A stretch of DNA of 55,723 nt from Oscillospiraceae bacterium (GCA_017469115.1 JAFUGY010000075.1:1-55723), one strand, 5' to 3'. Positions 44,933-54,369 are shown, numbered from the stretch's first letter. The notes: a model not told the origin generated them from the letters alone. A program made the numbers and translations.

Positions 44933-47613
44933 TACTTTGCAACCACATTCTTGACAACTTTCGGAACTTTCTTCACAATGTCAACCGCTGCATGAATGGG
45001 AAGTGTCTCAAAGGTTCTTGCGTGCCAATCCCGGACCTTACGGAGATGAATGGCATCGAACTTGCAGCGGGTTGTGCAGATACCACAGCCAACACAGAGA
45101 TATTCATCCACTTTGGTTGCACCGCACCCGAGGCATCTGGCGCATTCCTTTTTCACCTGTTCTTCGGTAAACGTCACACGTGCATCCGAGAAGGTCTTTG
45201 CTTTTTCCTTATTGTAGCCGTGAACCTGACGGTGGTCTTTATCAAAGCTGGCAACATCAAGCTGTACATGTTCCTTATCCAGTGCACGATATACACGGCG
45301 ATCACGGCCCATGGTAAGCGTCTGCCCCTGATGGACATAGCGGTGAAGTGAAATAGCAGCTTCTTTTCCGGCAGCGATGGCATTGATGGCAAAGCTCGGG
45401 CCGGTATAAGCATCGCCACCGACGAAGATGTCGGGCTCAGCAGTCTGATACGTCAGGGAATCTGCTTCGGCTGTTCCTTTTTTCGTCACGGTCAGGGAGC
45501 CGACATCCAGCGTGCCCCAATCAACTCTCTGGCCAATGGCTCCGATGACACTGTCGACCTTAATGGTGGCAAACTTTCCGGTGCCGACAGGCTTCCGTCG
45601 GCCTTTTTCATCGGGCTCACCAAGCTCCATAATCTCCATACGAAGCCCGGAAACCTTTCCGTTTTCTCCTTGGATCTCAACAGGATTGCTGAGGAATCGG
45701 AACTGGACGCCCTCTTCCATTGCTTCATGAACTTCTTCCGGATCGGCGGGCATTTCTTCCTGAGAACGACGATAAATAATGTAAGTTTCCTTTGCGCCAA
45801 GCCTTACAGCTGTACGGCAGACATCCATTGCCACATTGCCCGCACCGATGACTGCACAGCGCTTGCCGACAAAGGGTTTTTTGCCGAGGTTTACTTCCCG
45901 CAGGAAGTCAACACCGCCGTAAACACCTTCCAGTTCTTCTCCAGCGATTCCGATGGGCGCAGATTTCTGAGCCCCTATGGCCAGATAGAATCCTTTATAA
46001 CCCTCTTCGCGAAGCTGTTGAATGGTAACATCTTTTCCGACTTCTACACCGCATTTAAAGGTAACACCCATAGCGCGGATAATATCGATTTCAGCATTGA
46101 GGACATCTTTTTCCAGCCGGAAGTTCGGAATGCCAAGCGTCAGCATGCCGCCGGGAACAGGGTTACGGTCGAAAACGGTCACGGGATAGCCGCGCTTAGC
46201 AAGATAATAGGCACAGCTCAGGCCGGCAGGACCGGAGCCGATGATGGCAATTTTCTCCGTGAAGGGCTTTCCGGTCTGATTGAGCATGGGAGGAATTCTG
46301 CGTGTTTCCTGATTTAGGTCATGATCGGCAATAAAGCGCTTTACTTCATCGATGGCAACCGCTTCGTCCACCGAGCCGCGAGTGCATTCTGCTTCGCACT
46401 TCTTGTTGCAGATTCGCCCACAGACAGCCGGGAGAGGATTCTCTTCGCGAATGAGATCCAATGCATCTTCATACCGCCCCTGAGCTGCAAGCTTCAAATA
46501 GCCCTGAACCGGAATATGGGCCGGGCAGGCAACCTTGCAGGGAGCTGTACCCGTCGGCACAACGTCCTCGCGGTTTTCACGGTAATTGGGGTTCCATGCC
46601 TTTTTGGTAGCGATGTGATCCGCTAACTTGACATAGTTCGGCAGTGAAGTATCTGCTGTGGTGCAGAGTTTTTGTCCGAGTTTAAGCGCATTTGCAGGGC
46701 AAACCTCAACACACTGAGCACAAGCAACACACTTTGCTTCATCCACCTCTGCCACATAATTGGACCGGATAGCATCGCGTGCGCCGAACATCAATCCGAC
46801 ACGCAAACCAAAGCAGGCGCAGGCACAGCAATTGCAGATGGCTGCGCTATCTCCTGCTTCTTCTATATTCGGGATGTCATGCATCAAACCATTGGCTTCT
46901 GCACGTTGGATGATTTCCAGTGCTTCTTCCCTGGTAATGGCACGGGCTCGGCCGGTACGAATATAATGCTCTGCGCCTTTGCCCATCTGGATACACATCT
47001 CATCTGCGAGATGGCCGCACCCGTCGTTGATGCTGGTGCGCGAGGCTCGGCAGGAACAGGGCGAGACACTGAAGGTGTCATACTTGTTGAGGTAATAGCT
47101 GAGTTTTTCAAAGTCGTTGGCGGCGGGATTATCTTTGATCGCGCTCTCTACCGGGACAACACGCATCAGCCCATAGCCGCTCGGAAGCAGAGGAGACATG
47201 GTCTGCATCCGAATGCGGGTGTACTCCTCAAAGGCACGCCCAACCTCAGGATGCGTTTTCAGAAGCTCCTGATTGTTGACCAGCATTTCCATGATGCCGG
47301 GTGCAAAAATCTGCATGAAATAGCGATTTTCTTTGGTAGCAGGATCAATCGTCCAGCGGAAAACTCCGATCCAGGCAAGATGCTGGGCGAGGCGATCCAC
47401 CTCTTCCGGGCTTTTCCCGGTTTTCTGAGCGAGGTAAGCTGTTGTGCGTTCTTTCCGAAGCCCGGCAGCAATGGCTACGTCGGCCTCATCGTCGCTAACA
47501 ATGCTTGCAAGGCTGTAATATTCCGGTGCGTTTTCATCAATTTTATTGACTACGCCGGTAAGCCCACCGACGATGTGGCACAGCTTAACGATTTTCGGTC
47601 TTAATTCTGCCAT
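44932..47613 (-). CDS. Multi-cluster Fe-S/FAD/NAD(P) electron-transfer protein
   Basis: An 893-residue cytoplasmic protein. Residues 1-130 look like a winged-helix fold. Cys-rich segments lie at 185-200 (SPCSCRASR) and 260-267 (CNCCACAC). A ferredoxin motif CVACAQCVEVCP is at 295-306. A GltD-type N-terminal Fe-S domain spans 355-415 (CKVACPAHIP, CGRICNKKCEAEC). FAD and NAD(P) sites are at 457-475 (IIGSGPAGLSCAYYLAKRG) and 588-605 (VIGAGNVAMDVCRTAVRLGA). A C-terminal ferredoxin pair is CARCLGCG and CVGCGICTTRC. The GltD-like core suggests NAD(P)H oxidation feeding ferredoxin-type acceptors. Partners are the flanking flavoproteins. Confidence 0.82.
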   Translation of the reverse strand: MAELRPKIVKLCHIVGGLTGVVNKIDENAPEYYSLASIVSDDEADVAIAAGLRKERTTAYLAQKTGKSPEEVDRLAQHLAWIGVFRWTIDPATKENRYFMQIFAPGIMEMLVNNQELLKTHPEVGRAFEEYTRIRMQTMSPLLPSGYGLMRVVPVESAIKDNPAANDFEKLSYYLNKYDTFSVSPCSCRASRTSINDGCGHLADEMCIQMGKGAEHYIRTGRARAITREEALEIIQRAEANGLMHDIPNIEEAGDSAAICNCCACACFGLRVGLMFGARDAIRSNYVAEVDEAKCVACAQCVEVCPANALKLGQKLCTTADTSLPNYVKLADHIATKKAWNPNYRENREDVVPTGTAPCKVACPAHIPVQGYLKLAAQGRYEDALDLIREENPLPAVCGRICNKKCEAECTRGSVDEAVAIDEVKRFIADHDLNQETRRIPPMLNQTGKPFTEKIAIIGSGPAGLSCAYYLAKRGYPVTVFDRNPVPGGMLTLGIPNFRLEKDVLNAEIDIIRAMGVTFKCGVEVGKDVTIQQLREEGYKGFYLAIGAQKSAPIGIAGEELEGVYGGVDFLREVNLGKKPFVGKRCAVIGAGNVAMDVCRTAVRLGAKETYIIYRRSQEEMPADPEEVHEAMEEGVQFRFLSNPVEIQGENGKVSGLRMEIMELGEPDEKGRRKPVGTGKFATIKVDSVIGAIGQRVDWGTLDVGSLTVTKKGTAEADSLTYQTAEPDIFVGGDAYTGPSFAINAIAAGKEAAISLHRYVHQGQTLTMGRDRRVYRALDKEHVQLDVASFDKDHRQVHGYNKEKAKTFSDARVTFTEEQVKKECARCLGCGATKVDEYLCVGCGICTTRCKFDAIHLRKVRDWHARTFETLPIHAAVDIVKKVPKVVKNVVAK

Positions 47614-47653
47614 AGATCTTTCTCCATCTCCATAGTCATAATATATATTTTCC

Positions 47654-48844
47654 TTACATGATGGGGATTTTTACCTTGACATCACTGAGCGGCCAGGCCG
47701 AGCAGAGATGATACCAGCCCATTTCGCGATCCATACGACGGCGGTTTTCTTCATCCGGCAGGGTATACACTGCTCCGGAGAGGACGTGAGCACGGCAAAG
47801 TCCGCACTCGCCGTTGCGGCAATGGGTATTGAGCAGAATACCAGCCCGTTCGATGGCAACTGCGATGGATTCATTGGCCTTTGCAGGAATGACATCTTCC
47901 TGAACACCGCGTACCACAGTGATGTTAAATGTTTTGCCGATGGCTTCCTGCGGGTAGCCGGGGACCTTCGTCACATCAGCGGGGTTGTTGACCACATCGT
48001 GACGGAATCTGCGCTGTTCCACGCCGAGCTCTTTCAATGCCTTATCGACAAAGAGATACATGGCACGGGGGCCACAGAACATGTAGGTGCAATCGGGCGT
48101 TGAATACTTCTGAATAATCTCTTTGGAGATAAAGCCTTTCTCTCCCTGCCAATCCGGATCATCGGAGAGGACATGGACGATTTTGACATCCTTGCAGGCT
48201 TTTTCCATAGCGGCAAGCTCTTCCTTCAGGACGATATCGTCTGACTTGACGGAACCATAGAGCACCGTGAGCTTGCAGCCCTGCATTTTGCCGTTGGCAA
48301 CCTCTTTTGCCATGCTCATAAACGGCGTGATGCCGGAACCGCCTGCCAGCGCAACAATTTCCCTGGAATCGCGGAGCGGTTCCCAATAGAAGGTGCCGAA
48401 GGGAAGAGCGCCTGTCAGCACATCGCCTTCATGGACGTTTTCGAACATATAGTCCGGCACGAGATAAGGCACATTGCGCCGGATGGTCACTTCAAAGAAG
48501 GGATGGTCTGTCCGCGCTTCATAAGGAGCGGAAGAGATGGAATAAGGCCGACTGAGGGTACTCTCCCCGATTTTGAAGCGGAAATTGACATACTGCCCGC
48601 ACTGGAACACCGGGATATGCCCGTCGGTGCTCTCGAAGCGGAAGGTTTTACTGGTGGGAGAGGCATCCTTTACGGAGACACATTTAAACTGCATCTCATA
48701 AGGATGCAGGGCATCTGCCAGATTGCGGATGGGATCATCCGGCTTTGGCAGCGGGGAGGCGTTGGCATAGCTGTCCCTTCTGAGTTTGGTGACGCGGGAC
48801 GCACCTCCTGCGTCTTTGAGGAGACCGTGAACAGAAATGCTCAT
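47654..48844 (-). CDS. Ferredoxin reductase with C-terminal 2Fe-2S domain
   Basis: A 396-residue electron carrier. After a 50-residue extension, the FAD-binding barrel has RPYSISSAP (about 97-105). The NAD(P) domain has AGGSGITPFMSMAKE (about 164-178) and MFCGPRAMYLF. The C-terminal plant-type ferredoxin domain shows CRNGECGLCRAHVLSG (345-360) and a fourth Cys in HLCSAWPL. Module order FAD-NAD-2Fe2S resembles Hcr and phthalate dioxygenase reductase. The gene overlaps the upstream flavoprotein by 4 bases (ATGA). It probably passes electrons from NAD(P)H to an operon partner. Confidence 0.9.
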   Translation of the reverse strand: MSISVHGLLKDAGGASRVTKLRRDSYANASPLPKPDDPIRNLADALHPYEMQFKCVSVKDASPTSKTFRFESTDGHIPVFQCGQYVNFRFKIGESTLSRPYSISSAPYEARTDHPFFEVTIRRNVPYLVPDYMFENVHEGDVLTGALPFGTFYWEPLRDSREIVALAGGSGITPFMSMAKEVANGKMQGCKLTVLYGSVKSDDIVLKEELAAMEKACKDVKIVHVLSDDPDWQGEKGFISKEIIQKYSTPDCTYMFCGPRAMYLFVDKALKELGVEQRRFRHDVVNNPADVTKVPGYPQEAIGKTFNITVVRGVQEDVIPAKANESIAVAIERAGILLNTHCRNGECGLCRAHVLSGAVYTLPDEENRRRMDREMGWYHLCSAWPLSDVKVKIPIM

Positions 48845-50391
48845 TTTCTTCCCTCCTTCTGTTTTTTCTCAAGATCTTCGCGAACGGCTTTTGCTGCCGC
48901 ACGGCCGTTGGTAATCTGCGGGCCCATGCCGTCGCCCGACATGCCGTGGGCACCGGCAAATTCCAGACCTTCGATAAAGTGGTCTTCCTCCTTCATGCCG
49001 AGGCGGGCAACGGCATGGTCAGCCATGGCGTGGGAGTACCCGTAAATCTGGCCTTTCCAGGCGCCCACATAGTGGGAAACGGAAACCGGGGTGGAGATTT
49101 CGATCTCTTCAATGTTTTTGCGGAAATCCACATGGCCGACTTCGCGGATGTAGGTTTCCATCATCTCATCGGCCAGGCGGCGTTTGAGATCGTAATAATC
49201 CTCTTCCTTCACAGAAAGCCAAGGCTCAATCGGCACGAGAACCGTGATGGAAAGCTGGGTGTAGCCTTCGGGGGTGCAACTCGGGTTGGCATAATTGAGG
49301 CAGATGGTGGTGATATAGTTATACGGCTCGGTGAGGTTGGAATAGTTCTGCCAGATTTTGTTGGTGTCCATCGTCTCGCCGGAGAAGGTGGAGTAGTTGG
49401 AGACACCGTTTTCTTCCGGCGTGCCTTTGAGGATCATCATCACGGAAACCGGCGCAACCGCAAGCTTGCGGCCGTTCACCATCTTGATGGCGCCGGCAGG
49501 AACTTCGCTGAGGGGCTCAATCATCTGGGTGTAGACCTTGTTTGGATACGGGCCGGAAATCACATAGTCACAGGAAATCTCATCCCCGCGCCGGGTGCGT
49601 ACGCCCGTAACCTTGCCGTTTTTCACGAGGATTTTCTCCACTTCCTGGTTGAACTCATACTGGGCGCCGTTTTCTTCACACTTTGCCTGCAGCTTCATGC
49701 TCATCTCGTGAGAGAAACCTCTGCAGACGTAGGAGCCCGTGAAATAGTCCGCCATCAGGAAGGCATAAATCGTGAAGGGCAGATCATCCATCCGGTTGCC
49801 GACGTAAATCCAGTAGGGTGTCAGCATCTCCACGACCTTTTGGGGGAAGTTGTAGGTATTCATAACTTCGGTAGCGCTGTAGCCGATGGTTTTGACGAAA
49901 TCGGGATGCTTCAGAAGCATCTGCACCTTGCTCATGGGATTAACGGAGAGATAGTTCATACTGTCGTATACACGGCGGCAGAGCTTCATGAAATCCAGCA
50001 CCTTCTCATACATGCCGGGCACCTGCGCATCAATCTCTTTGGCCATGGTCTCATAACCGTCATGCAGGGTAATGTCGATGCCGGAATTGGGCAGAACCGC
50101 ACGGTAGCACTCCGGCACGGGCAGCCAGTCGATATCAACGCCCATGTCATCGAAGAACTGGCCGACTTTCAGCCGGGCTCCCGGCTTTCCGATTGACATC
50201 ATCTCATGCAGTGTGGCTTCGATTTCAAAGCCGTCACGCATATAGTCGGTTGCGAGACCGCCTGGCATGTTGTGCTTTTCAAGAATCAGAATATCCTTGA
50301 TGCCCCATGCCTGGAGCTGCAGGCAGGCCGACATACCGGCCAATGCGCCGCCGATGATGACCACCTGATAATGGTCTTTGTAAAAACTCAT
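48841..50391 (-). CDS. Phytoene desaturase/retinol saturase-like flavoprotein
   Basis: A 516-residue FAD protein with an N-terminal dinucleotide fold (VVIIGGALAGMSACLQLQAWG, of which GGALAG replaces the usual GxGxxG), EKHNMPGGLATDY and a C-terminal GAHGMSGDGMGPQITNGRAAA that closes the FAD site. The family contains desaturases, isomerases and RetSat, which reduces a double bond. The ATG at 50391 follows AGGAAA; an in-frame ATG 54 bases earlier lies in the intergenic part and is rejected. Gene order after the PAI homologue suggests action on the same acyl chain, possibly reduction of a conjugated bond. Confidence 0.8.
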   Translation of the reverse strand: MSFYKDHYQVVIIGGALAGMSACLQLQAWGIKDILILEKHNMPGGLATDYMRDGFEIEATLHEMMSIGKPGARLKVGQFFDDMGVDIDWLPVPECYRAVLPNSGIDITLHDGYETMAKEIDAQVPGMYEKVLDFMKLCRRVYDSMNYLSVNPMSKVQMLLKHPDFVKTIGYSATEVMNTYNFPQKVVEMLTPYWIYVGNRMDDLPFTIYAFLMADYFTGSYVCRGFSHEMSMKLQAKCEENGAQYEFNQEVEKILVKNGKVTGVRTRRGDEISCDYVISGPYPNKVYTQMIEPLSEVPAGAIKMVNGRKLAVAPVSVMMILKGTPEENGVSNYSTFSGETMDTNKIWQNYSNLTEPYNYITTICLNYANPSCTPEGYTQLSITVLVPIEPWLSVKEEDYYDLKRRLADEMMETYIREVGHVDFRKNIEEIEISTPVSVSHYVGAWKGQIYGYSHAMADHAVARLGMKEEDHFIEGLEFAGAHGMSGDGMGPQITNGRAAAKAVREDLEKKQKEGRK

Positions 50392-50470
50392 CCGAATCGT
50401 TTTCCTTTCTAAACAAGTTCCAAGGGGCTGTGCGCTGAAAAGCACACAGTCCCTTCGATTTTTTCAAAGA

Positions 50471-51856
50471 TTAAAAGAATCTCTCAACCAGCTCGCGGGA
50501 GTATTCAGCTGTTTCGTCCATATCGCCGAAGGACATGATCTCACCGGCATAGAAGGTGTCATACTTATCCTGCATGGCTTCGACTTTGTCATACCAGCCG
50601 GAGGCATAATCTTCTGTATAGACATGGGGGAAGTAATAGACAGACCAGGCGTTCTCCACCGTCTCGGCGGGGTTGTGCATCGTCTTGAGGTCATCCAGAA
50701 CCATCTTGTTGCACTCTTCATAAGAGATTTCTTTCATATTCTTATGAGTACGCAGGGCGTAGGTGGTGATCATCTGATCGATGTCTTCCTTCCAACGGCG
50801 GTAGTAGACCATCAGATGGCCGAGGCGTTCCTTCACCATGTTGTCAAAGACATAGTAGGAGATCTCCGGGTGATTCTCCGGCTTCGTCGTAACTGCCTGC
50901 ACAGTATATCTCTCATAATCGATCTTGGAGAAGAGGGCTTTTTCATCCTCACGGGCGTCGGCATAGTCAATAAAGCCGTTGGTCTCGCCACGGTTGCCGT
51001 CGCCGCAATAGAGAGGAGCAGTGACGATCAGCTTGTCAAACTCTTCCACTTCCCCGTTGACGGTGATGAAGACCTTCCCGTCTTTCCGCTCGACCTTGGT
51101 GATGTTGCTGTTGAGTTTTGCGGAATGCTTCAGCTTGGCATCGAGGCACTCCCAGATGTACTGCGTGCCGTTCTTCCACGTCCAGAGGTTGACGTTGACG
51201 AAGTTCATGGTGGTCTGGAAATCGAGATACTTCAGAACGTAAGCTGCAGGGATTTCATCAAAATAGCCGTAACCGAAGGAGGTGTAGGGTCCGATCCAGA
51301 TGTCCTGAATGAGCTCGCAGCCGTTTTTCTCACAGAAGGTTTTGAACGGGAGGGCAAGATCTTTCAGATTGGGGTTGGGGAACTGTACTCTCTCGCGGCC
51401 GGGGGTAACAGCATAACCGTCGCATCTGCCTTCGGCAACGCCGCGGTGACCGTTGACATCATAGCCTCTGTACTTGGTTTCCAGAATTTCACCGAACTTT
51501 TTCACCTGGCTCTTCATTTTGAGCAGGCGGGGAATCTTGGCGATGTTCTTTTTGGGCTCAAAGGGCTCAATCACATCACCGGCGCTGTTTTTGTAGTTCC
51601 GGTTGAGTTTCGGGCCGTCGTGGGTGATGCCGCAGAACTCTTCGACATCGTGCACGGCATAGTAAGAAGGAACGCCCATAATGGCACCCATCTCGTATCT
51701 CTTTCCTTTATAGGTGGGTGACCAGCATTTGCCGCCGACACGGTCGGACTTTTCATAGATCACATAGTTCTCATAACCCTTTTTTTCGAGATACATGCCG
51801 GCGGAAAGCCCGGCAGGGCCGCCGCCGATGATTGCCACACGTACATTCTTGTCCAT
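50471..51856 (-). CDS. Polyunsaturated fatty acid isomerase (PAI) homologue, FAD-dependent
   Basis: A 461-residue flavoprotein. I recall Cutibacterium acnes PAI, which turns linoleate to trans-10,cis-12 conjugated linoleate using FAD; this protein shares GGKCWSPTYKGKRYEMG and GAIMGVPSY near residues 45-70, ETKYRGYDVNGH, FGYGYFDEIPAAYVLKYLD, HLMVYYRRW, YFPHVYTEDYASGWY and the C-terminal FYAGEIMSFGDMDE. The N-terminal fold is IIGGGPAGLSAGMYLEKKG. Length agrees with PAI (about 425) plus roughly 35 residues. GGAGG lies nine bases before the ATG. It is first in the operon and diverges from the acyl-ACP genes. Confidence 0.85.
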   Translation of the reverse strand: MDKNVRVAIIGGGPAGLSAGMYLEKKGYENYVIYEKSDRVGGKCWSPTYKGKRYEMGAIMGVPSYYAVHDVEEFCGITHDGPKLNRNYKNSAGDVIEPFEPKKNIAKIPRLLKMKSQVKKFGEILETKYRGYDVNGHRGVAEGRCDGYAVTPGRERVQFPNPNLKDLALPFKTFCEKNGCELIQDIWIGPYTSFGYGYFDEIPAAYVLKYLDFQTTMNFVNVNLWTWKNGTQYIWECLDAKLKHSAKLNSNITKVERKDGKVFITVNGEVEEFDKLIVTAPLYCGDGNRGETNGFIDYADAREDEKALFSKIDYERYTVQAVTTKPENHPEISYYVFDNMVKERLGHLMVYYRRWKEDIDQMITTYALRTHKNMKEISYEECNKMVLDDLKTMHNPAETVENAWSVYYFPHVYTEDYASGWYDKVEAMQDKYDTFYAGEIMSFGDMDETAEYSRELVERFF

Positions 51857-52026
51857 TTTTCTTAATCCTCCGAGATAAAAATTCTTATTCTGATTTTTAT
51901 ATGGAATAAAAGCTCAGACTGTGGTATATTATAACTGATTCAAGGAAAAAAAGCTACAGGTATCTTTTCTTTTATCCCTTAAAATTATATATTTTATATC
52001 GTTATTTCAAAAAGGAGTGCTTTGCT
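51857..52026. promoter_or_regulatory. Divergent promoter region, PAI operon and acyl-ACP operon
   Basis: 170 AT-rich bases between divergent starts. A TATAAT (51928-51933, minus) is the best -10 for the PAI operon but its -35 is poor. Plus-strand boxes are ambiguous. Weak promoter consensus fits a regulated, activator-dependent region; no operator was identified. Confidence 0.45.
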
Positions 52027-53370
52027 ATGCGTTTTACCGGGTTCGAAGAATTGCTTTCGCACTATGCCGGCATTTCTCCGGAAGCTCCGGCTCTTTTCTA
52101 TGACGACGGTGAGATAAAAACCTGCTCTTTCTCCGCTCTTTATGAGACGGTCCAAGAACGCGCCGATGAATTTCGCGCCTCCGGCAACCGCTGCATCGGC
52201 ATTCTCTCTGACGGGAGCTTTGATTGTGTTGTGACCATTCTGGCGGCGAATATTGCCGGGCTGCAGGTTGTGATGCTCGATGCCAATGCCCCTCTTGCTT
52301 CGCTGAAAGGGTGCATCCCCTATGCGGATATTGATTGTCTCTGGGGTGATGAGGAACTTTGCGAAGAGCTCAGCCCCTTCCTTACCCACGGACCGGCAGG
52401 AGACTATACCGACAGAATCCTCTTTTTCACCTCGGGAACGACTTCGAGTTCGAAGGCGGTTACGCTGACCGGGAAAAGCCTGATGAGCTCTGCCTGGAAC
52501 GGATCGCAGAAGCTGCCGCTCAAGCCGGAGGATACGCTGTTGTGTATGCTGCCGCTGGGGCACGTTTTCGGGTTTGTCTGCGGCCTTTTGTGGGGGTTGA
52601 GCTGCGGGGCTTCCGTTGCGCTCGGGCGCGGTGCCAGGCATTATATGGATGACTGTCTCTGCTTTCGGCCGACGGTGCTTTCCGCCGTGCCTTCGCTTTT
52701 GGCCTTTCTGCTGGGGCACGACTGTTTGAACAGCTCCCTGCGGCTGATCCTCGTAGGCGCGGGAGACTGCCCGAGCAGGCTTCTGGATGCGGTAAGAGCG
52801 AAGGGCATTCAGGTAAGCTTCGGCTACGGCCTGACGGAGACCAGCTCCGGCGTCGCCATCAGCACAAAAGGCGACCCTTATGCCATGGAAATCTGCCCGG
52901 ATGACGAAATGATCATTGCGGAAGACGGCGAAATTCTGATCAAGGCGCCGACCTGCCTCATGCAGGGATATTACAAAATGCCGGAAGCAACGGCCGAAAC
53001 CGTGAAAGACGGCGTGCTGTATACCGGTGATCTCGGCCGGATCGATGCCGACGGGCTTTTGCACATCACGGGACGGAAAAAGGATATCCTCGTCCTGCAG
53101 GACGGCACCAAAATCTTCCTCCCGGAATATGAGGAGAAGCTTGCCGCTGCGTTGGGCACGGGAGAACTTGCCGTGTTGCTGAAAAACAACCGGCCCGTGC
53201 TGGTCGTCAGCACCGGAGAGATGAGCGAAGAGGAAATCCGCCGGAAGATCCGCCCGGTAACGGATGAGTATCCTCGCGGGCAACAGATCACGGAAATTCT
53301 TTTGCGGTCTGCTCCCCTCCCCCGCACGGCGACCGGCAAAATACAGCGATATAAAATCAATCTTCATTGA
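52027..53370 (+). CDS. Adenylate-forming acyl ligase (acyl-ACP/acyl-CoA synthetase-like)
   Basis: A 447-residue AMP-binding enzyme that would activate a carboxylic acid as acyl-AMP. The P-loop FFTSGTTSSSKAV lies near residue 137. The motif YGLTETSSG is near 270, YTGDLGRID near 337, and LPRTATGKIQRY holds the C-terminal lysine. It is somewhat short for FadD (about 560), so a compact ligase loading the carrier protein encoded next. AAGGAG lies nine bases before the ATG. The carrier gene starts 22 bases after its stop. Confidence 0.85.
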   Translation: MRFTGFEELLSHYAGISPEAPALFYDDGEIKTCSFSALYETVQERADEFRASGNRCIGILSDGSFDCVVTILAANIAGLQVVMLDANAPLASLKGCIPYADIDCLWGDEELCEELSPFLTHGPAGDYTDRILFFTSGTTSSSKAVTLTGKSLMSSAWNGSQKLPLKPEDTLLCMLPLGHVFGFVCGLLWGLSCGASVALGRGARHYMDDCLCFRPTVLSAVPSLLAFLLGHDCLNSSLRLILVGAGDCPSRLLDAVRAKGIQVSFGYGLTETSSGVAISTKGDPYAMEICPDDEMIIAEDGEILIKAPTCLMQGYYKMPEATAETVKDGVLYTGDLGRIDADGLLHITGRKKDILVLQDGTKIFLPEYEEKLAAALGTGELAVLLKNNRPVLVVSTGEMSEEEIRRKIRPVTDEYPRGQQITEILLRSAPLPRTATGKIQRYKINLH

Positions 53371-53392
53371 GGAACATACGGAGGATCCAGAC

Positions 53393-53650
53393 ATGACAAG
53401 AGAAGAAGTAAGCGCAAAAATTAAAAAGATTATTTTTGACAGCGTCCCCGACCGGGTGCCGGAAGTGATTGAAGAGGACACGGTAATCAACAATGACATG
53501 GCCATTGATTCCATGGGCTTTATCCTTGTGATCTGCCGCTGTGAAGCGGAACTCGGGGTGAAAATTCCCGAGCGGAAATGGCAGAAGCTCAGCACCTTCG
53601 GCGAAGTGGTGGACGAGTTTATGCTCCAGCTGGCCAAAGCGGGAAAATGA
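53393..53650 (+). CDS. Acyl carrier protein
   Basis: An 85-residue acidic helical carrier. The phosphopantetheine attachment site is in DMAIDSMGFI, serine near residue 40, with the classic D-S-M/L motif. GGAGG precedes the ATG. It overlaps the thioesterase gene (ATGA). It is a pathway-specific carrier, not the house-keeping AcpP, since no fab genes are near. It likely holds the fatty acyl chain on which the neighbouring enzymes act. Confidence 0.9.
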   Translation: MTREEVSAKIKKIIFDSVPDRVPEVIEEDTVINNDMAIDSMGFILVICRCEAELGVKIPERKWQKLSTFGEVVDEFMLQLAKAGK

Positions 53651-54369
53651 GCGTCTTCCGTAGATCCGTTAAAATACGGGACTGTGACGTTTCGTTTAAC
53701 CGGAAGCTGAGACCGTCCTGCCTGTTTTCGATGCTGCAGGAGGCATCGATCGATCACACGGAGGAACTCGGAGCCGGACGGGACAAAACCCTCGACCGGG
53801 GCTTTTTGTGGGTAATTGCCCGCCAGCGGGTGGAAATCCGACGACTGCCGGAATACGATGAGCATCTCACGCTGGAATCGTGGCCGGGGGAAATGATGCA
53901 TGTGTTTTTCCCCCGCTATTACAGAATGCTGGACGCCTCCGGTGCCGCCCTGCTCTCGGCCAGCGCACTGTGGATGCTGATCGATGCGGAAAAGCGGACC
54001 TTCATCTTTCCGCAACAGGAGGGGATCTTCGTCCCCGGAGAAACGACGGGAAATGAAATTTCTCTCCCGTCCGGCATCAGAGCGATGCCTGCGGAAGAGA
54101 AACGGAAGTTCGCGGTACCGTACAGCCATACCGATATCAACGGGCACATGAACAACATCCGGTATATCGACGAATGTGAAAACATGATCCCGCAGACGGC
54201 TGCAGAAAAGGATCTGAAAGAGATCGCTGTGGAATATGCCCATGAGATCCGCCTCGGAGAGGAGATGGAGATCTCTCTCGGCCGTGGGAGCGACGGGCAG
54301 TACTTTTTCTCCGGTGACGGAGAGATGCACTACTTTTCGATGCACTTGCAATACAGCGACCGGGAATGA
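53647..54369 (+). CDS. Acyl-ACP thioesterase (FatA/TE family)
   Basis: A 240-residue double hot-dog thioesterase. The first half contains FSMLQEASIDHTEELGAG and RGFLWVIARQRVEIRRLP. The second half has SHTDINGHMNNIRYIDECE, holding the catalytic Asn/His region, and FAVPYSH. It releases free fatty acid from acyl-ACP. The ATG at 53647 overlaps the ACP stop; the longer ORF start at 53578 is inside acp and is rejected. Stop is followed by a terminator at 54440. Confidence 0.9.
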   Translation: MSVFRRSVKIRDCDVSFNRKLRPSCLFSMLQEASIDHTEELGAGRDKTLDRGFLWVIARQRVEIRRLPEYDEHLTLESWPGEMMHVFFPRYYRMLDASGAALLSASALWMLIDAEKRTFIFPQQEGIFVPGETTGNEISLPSGIRAMPAEEKRKFAVPYSHTDINGHMNNIRYIDECENMIPQTAAEKDLKEIAVEYAHEIRLGEEMEISLGRGSDGQYFFSGDGEMHYFSMHLQYSDRE

